64,000 nucleotides of DNA from assembly GCA_009829735.1 (NCBI GenBank), contig CM020618.1:27194894-27258893 (forward strand), read 5' to 3'. This document shows, one piece after another, positions 20,614 to 30,736 of the stretch. How positions within the stretch are numbered: the first letter of the stretch is position 1; each line of letters begins with the position of its first letter. The notes beneath the pieces were generated by a model. It had not been told where the DNA came from, did no database searches, and saw nothing but the letters and a program-made list of their open reading frames with translations. The stretch comes from Pyropia yezoensis (taxonomy: Eukaryota; Rhodophyta; Bangiophyceae; Bangiales; Bangiaceae). Made by a program: the position numbers and the translations under genes.

Positions 20614-21447
20614 GCACAGCCGCCGCCGCCGCCGCGGCGGGCGCTCCGGCGGGGCCGCGCTGCCGGCCCGCCCCCGCCGGCGGCAGCGGCGTCCTCCCCC
20701 CCCCTCAAGAGGCGGCGAGCAGCAGCAGCAGCAGCAGCCGCGTCGCCATTGCCGCCGCCGTCGCCTCCGCCATTTGCGGCAAGGGCGGCGCCGTCGCCGT
20801 CCCCGCCGCCGTCAGCGGACGGCTTGTCATCGTCATCGGCGGTCGTCGAGCAGGGGGAGACGGCGACTGCGGCGGCCACCCCGCGCTCTGCACGGGTGCG
20901 GCGCGGGCGGGCCGCCGCGTCGTCGCGCGCCCCCCCCCCCCCCTCTCCGCCCCAGTCCACCCCGCCGCCGTCGCCGCCGCCGCCGCCGTCGCCGTCGCCG
21001 CCGCCGCCGCCTCGTCGAGGCCGCACCCGCGGGCGGGCCACGTCGCCATTGCCGGCTGACGCGGCCGCCACGGCGTCCGACCGCAAGCGCCGCCGCGGGG
21101 CGGGCGCCGTCACCGCTGCTGCGGTGGCGCCGGCGGCGGGCAGCCGCCCGCGGCGCGGGGGCCGCCGTGGCCCAGCGGCAGGAGCTGCGTCGCCGCCGCC
21201 GTCGGCGGCCGTGCAAGCTGCGTCGCCGTCGCCGTCGCCGTCGCCGCCTCCGCAGGCCGGTTCGCCGTCGGCATCGCCAGCCCCATCATCAGCGCCTGCG
21301 GCGCAGGCGGGGTCGGCGTCGGCGTCGGCGTCGCCCGCCGCGGTATCGGCGTCGCCGCCGCCCTCGTCGCCGCCGCCCTCGTCGCCATCGCCACCGCCGC
21401 CGCCGCGGCGCCGGGGCCTGCGGTCGGGCCGGCGCGGCCGCTCGTAG
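17449..21447 (+). CDS. SRRM2/Cwc21-type splicing factor with long RS domain
   Basis: 1332 residues. I chose the ATG at 17449 because it opens MYNNIGLTTPRGTGTSGHVQ, matching the invariant N-terminus of Cwc21/SRRM2 proteins (MYN-IGL-TPRGSGT). A cwf21 helix pair follows at about 97-142 (VEVAVVELEDALRDRGETEE, then IADRCAALRARL). In yeast and human complexes this protein contacts the active spliceosome near Prp8, so a nuclear role in pre-mRNA splicing is expected. Residues from about 440 to 1100 are an extended Ser/Arg domain built largely from alternating TCG and CGG/CGC codons, followed by Pro/Ser/Ala sequence with KRRR-type basic clusters. No intron is visible although the protein is itself a splicing factor. 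The repeat composition leaves other frames open too; those are not genes. Confidence 0.88.
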
Positions 21448-22369
21448 GAATGAAGCGGGGATGGAGAGGATGGGGGGAGTATATGTAGGGGACTGTTGGG
21501 GGGGCCGTCGGGTGTGGGCGGAGAGGGGAATCGTCTATGCATTTTGTGTAGCCCTGCTTCTAAGACGTGTGCACTGGTGTCTTGTCTGCTGCCGCCAACG
21601 TCGCCTCCCCGCCGCCCTGCCCACCCCTTGCCGCTGCTCGCTGGCCTTATTTCGTCTGCCCCTGCTGCTGCCCTGCCTGCCGCTACCCCGCCGCCGCCAC
21701 CACCACCCCCGTCGCCCCCTCACGAGCAGCATCGCCGCCGCCGCGGTAGCCACCTCACGACAAGGCTAACTGGGCAGGAGCGCTCGAAGGTGGGGGTGAT
21801 CTGCGTCAATGTGATGGTCTTGCGGGGGCGGGGCGAGAGCAATGCCGTCTGCACTGGGCGCCAACGACACGGCGGTCGCCCCGTGAGGGCCACTGAACTT
21901 GGGTGACGGCGCCGCTGTATGTCGCATCGCCATGCTGGGCCGCCGTCTCACACGGCCACAGGCGCACGGCGTCGCCTCCCCCGTCGCCGGCTGTGGCTCA
22001 CGCTGGGTGAACGCTGGGCCCCACGCTGGCGGCGGGATGCTTTGGTGGGGGGGGGGGGGTCGGGGTGGGGATATGGACCAGGGGCTGTCGCATGGCCGCC
22101 CATACGCCCGTCTCTCTGTAAGGGAGGCGGCGCGTGTTTATCCCCCGCCCCACATCAGCGTGGGTTGAAGGTCTTGACCCGTGGGTCCTGTAGGCCGCCC
22201 CCCCCCCCTCGCGTCCGAGGCGGGCGACGCCGTTGCCAACAACTACATAAACCAAACCGTTTTCCACCCACTCGCCCTACAAATGTACACACGTCGCCCC
22301 CGCGGCCATCTCCAGTCGGATGGCACGCCCTCCCCGCCACCTCACCTCTGCAGCGCCCCCGTCAACGCG
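21448..22369. other. Convergent intergenic region
   Basis: Between the 3' ends of the SRRM2-like gene and the anchored repeat protein. It is Pro/Ala-codon-like and C-rich, with a G run at about 22047-22056. Short open frames are compositional, and no domain is recognised. Confidence 0.5.
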
Positions 22370-25021
22370 CTACCCAAGGTCCACCGCCCGTGCCTGCCCC
22401 GTGGAAGGCCGGCCCAAGCGGGCGGCCACCTGCGCCAGCCGAAACTCGCTGTGGTCCATCATGGGCAGCGGCGGCGGCCCGCCGCCATCGCCGCCCCCGG
22501 CCTCGTGGTCGCCGTCGCCGCTCCCTTGAGCGGCCGCCGTTGGGGACGCCGCCGCGGCCGCCGCGTCGCCGCCGCCGGCCGCCGACAGCGCCGCGGCGAC
22601 GGCCGCGACCGCCTCCTCCCCTCCGGACGGCGACGGCGTCGGCGACGCGTCGGCCACTGGCGGCGACGGCGACGGTGACGCGTCGACCACAGGCGACGGC
22701 AACGCATCGGCCACAGGCGACGGCGACGCATCGGCCACAGGCGACGGTGACGCATCCACCACAGGCGACGGCGACGCATCCGCCACAGGCGACGGCGACG
22801 CGTCGACCGCGGGGGCAGGCGGCGCGTCAGCTGTGGGCGTCGGCGACGCGTCAGCTGTGGGCGTCGGCGACGCGTCAGCTGTGGGCGTCGGCGACGCATC
22901 AGCGGCTGTGTCCACCGGCACTGGCGTCGGCGACTGCGATGCGGCCGGCGGCGGCGACGCGGAAACAGGCGGCACCGCCGCCCCCCCTCGCGACGCGGCC
23001 GCCGACGGCAGCGTCGGTGCCGTCTCGGCGCCGTCAATGGACAGCACCGTCGGCTCCCCCGCTTCGGTTTCGGGGGTGGCCCCCGGGGACGCTGTCGCAC
23101 CGTTCGCCGGCGGCGGCGTCGTTGTCACGTCGGGCCGGCCGCCAGGGGCGGCTGGGCCGCCGGCGCGGCCGCCCGCGGGGGCGGCGGTCGGCGACGATGA
23201 CGCCATGGGGGGGGGGGGCCCAGCCGCAGTGGGGGTGGCGTCGACGGGGTCTGCCAACGGGGCGTCGGCGGCCAGCGCGGCGGCAACCGCCGCCGCCGTC
23301 GACGCCGGGGTCTTCAGCGCCGGGTCTCCCTTGGCCATCGCAGTGCCTGGCACGGGGGGGGCGGTGCCATTGTCCGCCGGCACCCACCCATTCCCAGCGG
23401 GCGGCCAAGCGCTGGCGGGCGAGTCGGCCCCCGCCTGCCTGCTGTTGCCGTCGCGTGCCTGTGACGCAGCCTTCGAGACGCCGGGCCGCGCCTGCCCGTC
23501 TGCGGCCGACCCCTCGGCCACCTCACTTGTCTTGCGCATCGTGTCCGACTTGGGCGACTTGCCCACCTCGGGCGACTGCTCCGCTTTGGGTGCCTGCTCC
23601 GCCTCTTGTGCCTTGACCGCAGGGGCGTTGGGGGCCGTCACGTCGGCAGCCTCCTTGGGTGCCGCGCCAGTGGCGGCCGTCGACCCAGCCAGTGATGGGG
23701 GCGTCGGCGCGGCGGCGGGTGCCTCGGCGGTCGCGGCGCCCGGCTCGCCCGGCCTGCCCGGCGCGTGGCCTGCCAGGGAGCGGATGAGCGCAAAGTTGGG
23801 AGCCACGTCTGCCGCCGCGGTGGTGGACGTGACGGCCGACGAGGGCACGCGCGACGGCGACCCCGTGGCGGCAGCCGCCATGGGCGTCGTACCGACTGCG
23901 GCGGGCGCTTCGGGTGTCGTCACCGCCACCGTCGCCCCCGGGGGCGCCGGGGAGGCGGTGGGGGTGTGCACGCCGGCCGCGTCGGCTGCTGCCGTGGCCG
24001 CTGTCGCGGCGGTGGCGGCCGCCTCGGCCTCCACCTGCGGCGCCAGCGCGTCCGCCACCGACGACCGCCCGCCCGCTGGCAACGACGGCAGCGGCGGTGG
24101 CGCGCCGCCGTGGTCGCCATCCGCCATCTGCGCTCGCACAGACGGCGGGGCCGTGGATGCGAGACGGATGGTGGTGCTGTTAACGTCCACCAATGCGGGG
24201 TTCGGCACCGCCGTTGCGCCGGGCGCCACCGTGGGCGCACCCGTCGCTCCCGCAGTGGGCGACGGCGACGCCGCCTCCACTGTCGGCCCTGCGGTTGGCG
24301 TAGCCGCCGCCGCCGCCGCCGCGACCTCCCCGTCGTGCCGGTGGCGCACCCGGTCCACCACCGACGACACGGCCGACGAGGCGGTCGATGCGGCCGACGA
24401 TGCCACCTCCTCCGTCTTGTGCGCCACGACCACCGCCGCGTGCCGGGCCGAGGACAGGAACTTTTTGGCGCCGGCCGCGGCGGCGGCCATGGCCGACTCA
24501 TCGTGGTGGGGGGGTGCGGCCGCGGCAGCGGCCGCCTCCGCGATTGGCGTCGGCGACGCCACCGGTACCGGCGTCAACGACGCCTCTGCCGCAGCCATTG
24601 CCGCGGCCGCCGTGTCGGGCGTGGCGACGTGCGGCGTGGCCGGGGCGGTCGCGACGGCCGTCGCTGACACCGCGGCGTCGGGGGACGGGGTCGCCGAGGG
24701 GCTCGCCGCCGGGGTTGGCGACGCCGAAGTGGCCACCACCCCCTGCCGGTGTGCCGCGCGCAGGGCGGCCGTGCGGAACCGCCGGTGCAGCCGCGCCGAC
24801 GCGCCGTCGGGCTCTGTTGGCAGGCCGTGCAGCGGGTCCTCGGCCGCCGCGCGCACCGCCGCGCGAACCGCTGCGCGGGCGAGAAGGGGCCGCGAGGCCA
24901 GGCCGGCAAGCAGCAGGCACGCCGCAAAGAGGCCAAACGCGGCCGCGGCGGCCGCCGCCACCGCCCGCTGTCCAGCATAGTAGTGTACACTGCCGTCTCG
25001 GCGTGTGCGGCTGAGCACCAT
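22370..25021 (-). CDS. N-terminally anchored Ala/Pro/Thr-rich repeat protein
   Basis: 883 residues from the ATG at 25021. A hydrophobic segment at about 19-50 (AFGLFAACLLLAGLASRPLLA) preceded by Arg residues is a signal anchor or uncleaved signal peptide. The rest is Ala/Thr/Pro/Ser-rich and largely disordered. One short helical-looking block (KFLSSARHAAVVVAHKTEEV) resembles LEA-like sequence. About eleven octapeptide repeats of the type ADASPTPT and VADASPSP lie near the C-terminus, encoded by 24-bp DNA repeats at about 22630-22905. The composition suggests a secreted or cell-surface glycoprotein, perhaps of the extracellular matrix; no enzyme domain is seen. It is divergent from NAE1 across about 1.1 kb. 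Confidence 0.65.
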   Translation of the reverse strand: MVLSRTRRDGSVHYYAGQRAVAAAAAAAFGLFAACLLLAGLASRPLLARAAVRAAVRAAAEDPLHGLPTEPDGASARLHRRFRTAALRAAHRQGVVATSASPTPAASPSATPSPDAAVSATAVATAPATPHVATPDTAAAAMAAAEASLTPVPVASPTPIAEAAAAAAAPPHHDESAMAAAAAGAKKFLSSARHAAVVVAHKTEEVASSAASTASSAVSSVVDRVRHRHDGEVAAAAAAATPTAGPTVEAASPSPTAGATGAPTVAPGATAVPNPALVDVNSTTIRLASTAPPSVRAQMADGDHGGAPPPLPSLPAGGRSSVADALAPQVEAEAAATAATAATAAADAAGVHTPTASPAPPGATVAVTTPEAPAAVGTTPMAAAATGSPSRVPSSAVTSTTAAADVAPNFALIRSLAGHAPGRPGEPGAATAEAPAAAPTPPSLAGSTAATGAAPKEAADVTAPNAPAVKAQEAEQAPKAEQSPEVGKSPKSDTMRKTSEVAEGSAADGQARPGVSKAASQARDGNSRQAGADSPASAWPPAGNGWVPADNGTAPPVPGTAMAKGDPALKTPASTAAAVAAALAADAPLADPVDATPTAAGPPPPMASSSPTAAPAGGRAGGPAAPGGRPDVTTTPPPANGATASPGATPETEAGEPTVLSIDGAETAPTLPSAAASRGGAAVPPVSASPPPAASQSPTPVPVDTAADASPTPTADASPTPTADASPTPTADAPPAPAVDASPSPVADASPSPVVDASPSPVADASPSPVADALPSPVVDASPSPSPPVADASPTPSPSGGEEAVAAVAAALSAAGGGDAAAAAASPTAAAQGSGDGDHEAGGGDGGGPPPLPMMDHSEFRLAQVAARLGRPSTGQARAVDLG
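22630..22905 (-). repeat. 24-bp tandem repeats encoding octapeptides
   Basis: Units such as GACGGCGACGCATCGGCCAC (first 20 of 24 bases on the plus strand) repeat about eleven times with third-position changes, encoding variants of ADASPSPV on the minus strand. Confidence 0.8.
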
Positions 25022-26138
25022 CGTGGCCAGTAGAAGGAGAACCGAAGGAGGAGACGGCCAAGGGCGACGGATGCGCAGGGGGAAGGGGGGGAGGGCGGAG
25101 GGGAGGTGGGGGGAAGGGACGGGTGGGTGGGAGGGGAGGGAGGCAGCCTGCCCCGGCTAATGTGGAGCCGCACGAGACCGGCGACCACCAAGAGCAGCCG
25201 AGCCGCAGCGGCAAGGCCGACCGGCAGTATCGCCGGCGTGCGGACCAAGATGCCCGCTCGTCAACGCCGTCCTCCCACGGTCAACGTCGCGGGGTCTTCC
25301 CTCCCCTCCGCCCACCGCCACCGCGTCGGGTCCCGACACGCGCGACGGGGAGCCCTTAAAGGGTGGGCACGCCCCCAAGGCGGGCAAGGCGGGGGCAGGG
25401 AACCGAGCGGACGGGGAACCCGAGAGGCGGCGCGACGGCAGCGCTGGCCACCGGCCGAGAATGCTTGGTCATCCCACGCCTGCGTCCTGCAACGCGTGGG
25501 GGCAACAGGTTGACTACGGGGAGGGCGTGCACGCCCATAGCCCCAGAGAGGTCCAGCGAAGCAAGCCGCCGCCCGTCACGGGCGCCAACGGGCGGTGGGG
25601 TCAGGGAAACATGGTGGGAGCGGACGGCATCCGGGGGGTTTCACCGGGGGACAGCCAGCCTGGCTGGAATCCCCAAGGTGGCGGTGGCCCTAGGCGGGCG
25701 CTGCCTTGCTGGTACAGTTTGCTTGAACATCCGCACGTTCACAAGCATCCGGGGGGGGTGAGGAGATCCTCGAGGGCGATGACGACCAACAGCGGGGGCG
25801 TGAAGACAGCCCGCGGACGTGAGGAGCGCTCCCAGACGGTCGCCTGCGACCGAGGCGGAGGTGGAGTGCGACAGCATGGACGCAAAAAAGTGGCAGAGCT
25901 CGCGCACAGACGAAGAAGGTCATCGGCTGCTCGGCAAGCAGCCGTCACTGATCCGGCTCAAATTAGATCTCCAATTGGAATGTGCATGGCTGGGTTCATA
26001 ATTTTTGTACATTGAACTTAATTTGCAAGTCTCCGATCCCAATAGTGTATATGTTGCAATTGCTATATGTCATCGACATTAAATTCCACATGTCTCGATC
26101 GGACGTGACCATTCAGCTGCCACCCTTTCGACATCGTC
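25022..26138. promoter_or_regulatory. Divergent upstream region with AT-rich patch
   Basis: This gap separates the anchored repeat protein (-) from NAE1 (+). The last 180 bp (about 25955-26110) are unusually AT-rich for this window, with TTTTTGTACATTG and GTGTATATGTTGCAATTGC words, and probably hold the NAE1 core promoter. The remaining sequence has only short compositional frames. Confidence 0.45.
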
Positions 26139-28442
26139 ATGGCCAGGCGCGTCCTGCTGGCCGCCGTGGCTCCTGGAGCCATCGTGTCCCCCGCCACGGG
26201 GGTCGCGCCTGACCCGCTCCCCCCAACCCTTGTCACAATGGAGGTGCCGGCGGCCAGCGCCGGCGGCCCCACCGACCGCTATGACCGGCAGATCCGTCTG
26301 TGGGGTGAGGCGGGTCAGCGGCGCCTCGAAACGGCTGCCGTCTGCGTCGTTACCGCGTCGGCGACGGGCACGGAGACGCTCAAGAACCTGGTCCTCCCCG
26401 GCGTCGGTGCGTTTACTCTGGTCGACGGTACCACCGTGACCGTTCGGGACTATGGAGCCAACTTTTTCCTCACCCCCAACGCTGCGCCCGTCGGGGCGCC
26501 CAAGGCGGCTGCTGCCGTCGCGGCGCTGGGCGAGCTCAACACTGCCTCTACGGGCACGGCGAGGACGAAAGACCTTGCGTCCCTCTTGAATGGGGACGAA
26601 GAGGGTGGCCCCGCACCCGAAGATGCCGATGGCGACGCTGCTGCTGCTGCGTTTGTGTCGGCCTTTACGGTGGTGGTGGCCACCCAGATGGGGGAGGGCC
26701 ACCCCGCCCTCCGCCGGCTGGCGCGCGCGTGCTGGACGACGGGCGTGCCACTGGTGGTAGCCCGCACCTATGGCCTGTACGGGGTGGTGCGGGTGGTGGC
26801 ATCACCCGAGGCGACCGTCCTGGATGCCCGCGACGGCACCGCAGACGATGGGATGGACCTCCGCGTGGCCGCCCCGTGGCCGGCACTGTCGGCGCTTGCC
26901 GCCGCCACCGACCTGAACGCCCTCGACGATACGGCGTTTGCACACGTGCCGGCGGTGGTGCTGCTGCTAAAGGCGCTGGCGTCGTGGGCAGAGACGGAGG
27001 GCGGAGGCGGGGTGCCACCGACTGCCGCAGGGCGGGCGGCGTTCAAGAAGCGCCTCGCGGCGCTTCGCCGCACGTCGCTGCGCGACGCGGACAACTTTAA
27101 TGAGGCCGCCCGGCCGGCGCACATCCGAGCCGCGGCTGACCCGGCGGCGGGCGCGCCGTCGCCGGCTGTAGAGGCGGTGCTGTCGCACCCCCGCGCAGAC
27201 CCGGCGCGGGACGAGCGGCCGCCAGACGGCGGTGGAAGCCGCCCGCTCCGTCCGGTGCGGGGGCGTGCGGGAACGCCTCCCGGCGGGGCGCCCCCCTCCC
27301 TGTACGGTGGGTGGGCGTCGGGCGCGGACGCGCTGGCCGCCGACGCGGCCTCCTTTTGGCTCCACGCCGCGGCGCTCCGCGAGTTTGTCGCCGCCAATAA
27401 CGGGCGGCTGCCACTGGCGGGCGCCCTCCCCGACATGACGTCGGACACGGCCAGCTACGTGGCGCTGCAGACGGTCTACGCCGACCGCGCGCGCGCCGAC
27501 GCGGAGCGGGTGGCCGCCGCGGCGGCCGCGCTGGCACACCGCCGGCCGGTGCTGGCTGCCCGCCATCGCACGCCGGCGGCGGCTCGGGGGCGCTCTGTGG
27601 ATGCGGGGTGCGAAGCGGGTGGCGGGGGGGGGGAGACGGTTGGCAGTGGGGGTTCAGGCGGCGGTGGAGGGGTGGGCGACGCCGCCCAGCCGGTGTTTCC
27701 TGCCTGGGATGAGGCGACCGTCAAGGCGTTTTGCCGCCGCGCAGCGGCGGTGCGCGTCCTGCGGTATCGCTCTCTCGACGATGAGTGGTGCACCGCTTCC
27801 CGGGGTGGCCCTGATGGTGCTGCTGTCACTGACGGGGGCGCCCCCGCGGCGCGCATTGAGGGCGGGCTTCCACTGGCTGCCTACACGAGTGCCGGCTACA
27901 CGGGCACCGTTGGAGGGGTCTTTGCGTCTGGCGACGGCGGAGACGGTTGTGGCAGCCCCGACGGTTCTCGTGACGCCGGCGCTGCTGCTGCCGCCGCCGT
28001 CGCGGCAGCGTCGCCCGCCCTCCCGTCTGGCCTCCCCGCCTTTTACGAGGCCAATGCCGGGGATGGGGCGGCCCCATCAGCCGTATCCATCTACGTCCTC
28101 CTCCGCGCGGCCGACCGCTTTTATGGGCAGCATGGACGGTATCCTGGGGAGGACGTCTATGGCGGCCTGGACGGGGTGGACGTGGACGGGGACGCGGTGC
28201 TGATGCGAGATCTGGCGGCAGGGGTGCGGGTGGAGGTGGGCCTCCCGCCCGCTGCCGTGGACGATGGGGACGTGGTGGAGGTGGTCCGCGCGGCGGCGGC
28301 GGAGCTCCATCCGGTGGCCGCGCTGGTGGGGGGGCTCGCCGCACAGGAGGTGATGAAGCTGGTGACCAAGCAGTTTGTGCCTGTCAACAACACGGCGGTG
28401 ATCAACCTGATGGCGGGCACCACCGAGAGCTTTGAGGCGTGA
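26139..28442 (+). CDS. NAE1: NEDD8-activating enzyme E1 regulatory subunit
   Basis: 767 residues from the first ATG; a second ATG at 26238 gives 734 residues and fits the family's short N-terminus better. The protein is the non-catalytic half of the NEDD8 E1 (partner UBA3), which starts cullin neddylation. It opens with YDRQIRLWGEAGQRRLE, the E1 signature, then a ThiF-type Rossmann segment (GTETLKNLVLPGVGAFTLVD) and DYGANFFL. The end matches AXR1/APP-BP1 closely: HPVAALVGGLAAQEVMKLVT, KQFVPVNN, then a short tail. Low-complexity Gly and Ala inserts (for example around 480-500) are lineage-specific. The absence of a catalytic cysteine is normal for this subunit. It is intronless. The FAD synthase gene follows on the same strand. 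Confidence 0.92.
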   Translation: MARRVLLAAVAPGAIVSPATGVAPDPLPPTLVTMEVPAASAGGPTDRYDRQIRLWGEAGQRRLETAAVCVVTASATGTETLKNLVLPGVGAFTLVDGTTVTVRDYGANFFLTPNAAPVGAPKAAAAVAALGELNTASTGTARTKDLASLLNGDEEGGPAPEDADGDAAAAAFVSAFTVVVATQMGEGHPALRRLARACWTTGVPLVVARTYGLYGVVRVVASPEATVLDARDGTADDGMDLRVAAPWPALSALAAATDLNALDDTAFAHVPAVVLLLKALASWAETEGGGGVPPTAAGRAAFKKRLAALRRTSLRDADNFNEAARPAHIRAAADPAAGAPSPAVEAVLSHPRADPARDERPPDGGGSRPLRPVRGRAGTPPGGAPPSLYGGWASGADALAADAASFWLHAAALREFVAANNGRLPLAGALPDMTSDTASYVALQTVYADRARADAERVAAAAAALAHRRPVLAARHRTPAAARGRSVDAGCEAGGGGGETVGSGGSGGGGGVGDAAQPVFPAWDEATVKAFCRRAAAVRVLRYRSLDDEWCTASRGGPDGAAVTDGGAPAARIEGGLPLAAYTSAGYTGTVGGVFASGDGGDGCGSPDGSRDAGAAAAAAVAAASPALPSGLPAFYEANAGDGAAPSAVSIYVLLRAADRFYGQHGRYPGEDVYGGLDGVDVDGDAVLMRDLAAGVRVEVGLPPAAVDDGDVVEVVRAAAAELHPVAALVGGLAAQEVMKLVTKQFVPVNNTAVINLMAGTTESFEA

Positions 28443-29560
28443 CGGGGGGAGAGGCGGGAGAACGAAGCGTGGAGGGCGCTAACGGCAACGGCGGAGGGTG
28501 GTGCTTTTAGCACAGACAGGAGAACACGAAGGTGGGTAGGGGGGGACGGGATGTTGCCGATGTCTTTTTTTTTTTGTGGGCCATTGATGGCCAGCCCGGT
28601 TCGTTACGTGCGTGCCTTTGCATCCCTTTTTTTTTCTTCTCTTTTTTGAAGCAGCCACTGACACTGTATGTACAGTATATGTACAGATAGCGGTCACAGC
28701 GAGAAAGGGAGGAGAAGGGAGGAGGGAGAAGGGGAAAGAGGTGGGCGGGTGGAGGGGGGCACAAGGCCTGCTGCTGGCGGGCTGATGGCCAGCGGGGGAT
28801 GGCAGGTGCGCCGGCGACATCGGCCGCCAGCCTCACGGGTGGGCGGCGGGTGGCGACAGTGAGGGGGGCGGGGGCGCGCCCCCTGGCAGCAGCGGCTCAA
28901 CGGCTGGAGGGGCAGCCACCATCCCCATCAAGCTCGCGCGGGAGCAGCATCGCGACCGCCACTGTCACCACGACCACCGCCCGGTGTGGGCAAGAGGCCA
29001 ACCGCCGGTACAAGTATGAGAGCCCTAAAAGCGCAACGGGTAGCGTGGAGAGCGTGGAAGCGGGGACAAAAGCGGGGACGGAAGAGAGTACGGGAGCGGG
29101 AGCAGGAGGGGAAGCGCGGACGGAGGCGGGAGTGGGAGGGGGCCGGGGGCGGGTCAGCAGCGGTACACAGTGGGGGTGGCGGTAGCGATCGTGGTGGTCG
29201 CTACGCTGACGCTCCGCTCCGGCGGTCGAGGTGTCATGGTCAACCCTCACAAGAACGTGGCAGCGTCCTGATCACTCGCTGACAATTCATACATACTCGA
29301 AAGAGTCTTGCCTTTTTCGCGAATAGTTTGCTACGTGGGATAGAGCGTCTTAAGTGTCTGACGGTAATTATATGACCAGGCTCTCCACAGCGAGGTTTGT
29401 TCTGCCACACTACTGCACCAACTTGGCCCGCCTGCGTGTCCGTGGGCACGATGCAACCTTCCGTCCTCTCTTCTGGAGGTCGTCACCCATTTGTCATCGG
29501 TCTCCGCGGCGGCTTTACTGCGTACCTCGCCTTTTGCTGGTCTTCTTCGACCGGGTTGCC
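28443..29560. other. Intergenic spacer NAE1-FAD synthase
   Basis: Contains T runs (28564-28574, 28627-28634), a TGTATGTACAGTATATGTACA palindrome-like stretch near 28663-28685, and a purine-rich GGGAGC/GGAAGC repeat at about 29045-29150. No gene is recognised. The last few hundred bases must hold the FAD synthase promoter. Confidence 0.5.
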
Positions 29561-30736
29561 ATGAAACCAGATGGCGGCGGCGGCGGCGGCCTCGGCGGCG
29601 GCGACTGCGTCTTCGGTGACGGCGGCGTCAGCGTGAACAGGTCGTCCTCCCCCCCCCCGGGTACCGCACCTCCTCCTGACGCTGACGCCATTGAACTGTA
29701 CGATTCGATAATGGCTGCAACAGCGTCGTGCGCCGCGAAGGACGCTAGGTGTTCTTGTGGAGGGGCCGACTGGGGGTGCGGAGCCGGCGGCGACCGGTCT
29801 GACGGACGCGGCTGCCACTGTGCGGGGGCGTGTCCCGCGTCGGCGGCAACCGTCCGAGCCCAAAACGGTGGCAGTGGCGGGAATGATGTTGTTGACAGCG
29901 GCGACAGCAGTACCGGCGGTGGCGGCAGGCGTGGAGGTGTGGCTGCCAGCGGCTGCTTTGGCACCCGCCTCCGTCACTCCCTCGACGTCCTTGGCGGCGC
30001 GCTGCGGCTCTACGGCACGGGGCGACTGGCGATTGCTTTTAACGGCGGCAAGGACGCAACGGTCATCCTGCACCTGATGCGCGCTGCGGTCGCGCACCAC
30101 AGGCGGGTGGTGGCGGCCGAGGAGGCGAGCTTGCCCTGTTCCGCGGCGGCGGAGGTAGCAGCAGTACCGCCGCCGTCCACCACCACTGTCGTGATTGGAA
30201 ATGGGGAGCAGCTGGATAGCAGTGGGGCCACTCCCCGCCCCACCCTTCCCCCCCCACCGCCGACGGCGTCTCCCCCCATCCTCTCCATGTACATCACCGA
30301 CGCCGACGCTTTTGATGAGGTCGAGTCTTTTGTCCGTGCCACCGCCGCGCGCTACGGCATCGAGGCGGTGGACCAGGCGGGGGGCTTCAAGGCCGGCATT
30401 GAAGCGTTTGTACGCTGTCGCGGCGTCGCCGCGTTTGTCCTCGGGACCCGGCGAGACGACCCGCACGGCGGACAGATGGAGCACTTTGAGCCGTCGTCGG
30501 TTGGGTGGCCCCCGTTCATGCGCGTCAACGCCATCCTGGACTGGACGTACGCAGACGTATGGCGGTTTTTGCGGCGATGGCGGCTTCCCTACGCAGGCAT
30601 CTATGACCAGGGGTTCACGAGCCTGGGGGGGGTGTCCAACACGGTGGCCAACCCAAAGCTACGCCTTCCCGACGGTAGCTACGCGCCTGCCTACTGCCTG
30701 GACGACGCACGGGACGAGCGGGCCGGCCGAACGTGA
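29561..30736 (+). CDS. FAD1: FAD synthase (FMN adenylyltransferase), PAPS-reductase fold
   Basis: 391 residues from the ATG at 29561; the frame is open to an ATG at 29354, but that extension looks non-conserved. It adenylates FMN with ATP to make FAD. The core begins near residue 150 with GRLAIAFNGGKDATVILHL, the PP-loop-like NGGKD signature of eukaryotic FAD synthases, and continues with LSMYITDADAFDEVESFV, GGFKAGIEAF, VLGTRRDDPHG, and MRVNAILDWTYADVWRFLR then LPYAGIYDQGFTSLGG, where the adenine and flavin sites lie. The N-terminal 150 residues are Gly/Cys-rich low complexity with no molybdopterin-binding domain, so the architecture is of the yeast Fad1 type rather than human FLAD1. A Pro/Ser insert splits the core near 205-245. 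Intronless. Confidence 0.9.
   Translation: MKPDGGGGGGLGGGDCVFGDGGVSVNRSSSPPPGTAPPPDADAIELYDSIMAATASCAAKDARCSCGGADWGCGAGGDRSDGRGCHCAGACPASAATVRAQNGGSGGNDVVDSGDSSTGGGGRRGGVAASGCFGTRLRHSLDVLGGALRLYGTGRLAIAFNGGKDATVILHLMRAAVAHHRRVVAAEEASLPCSAAAEVAAVPPPSTTTVVIGNGEQLDSSGATPRPTLPPPPPTASPPILSMYITDADAFDEVESFVRATAARYGIEAVDQAGGFKAGIEAFVRCRGVAAFVLGTRRDDPHGGQMEHFEPSSVGWPPFMRVNAILDWTYADVWRFLRRWRLPYAGIYDQGFTSLGGVSNTVANPKLRLPDGSYAPAYCLDDARDERAGRT

Noticed and set aside
18810..21059. Long plus-strand open frame of 749 codons, Ala/Val/Gly-rich
   Set aside because: It overlaps the RS domain of the SRRM2-like gene and exists only because TCG/CGG repeats lack stops in all frames; no start context or domain supports it.
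20292..21542. Minus-strand Asp/Gly-rich frame of 416 codons
   Set aside because: It is the antisense of the same Ser/Arg repeat and has the expected shadow composition.
22833..24980. Plus-strand frame of 715 codons opposite the anchored repeat protein
   Set aside because: It is an Ala/Gly/Val shadow of the minus-strand gene; the minus strand has the signal anchor and the octapeptide repeats.
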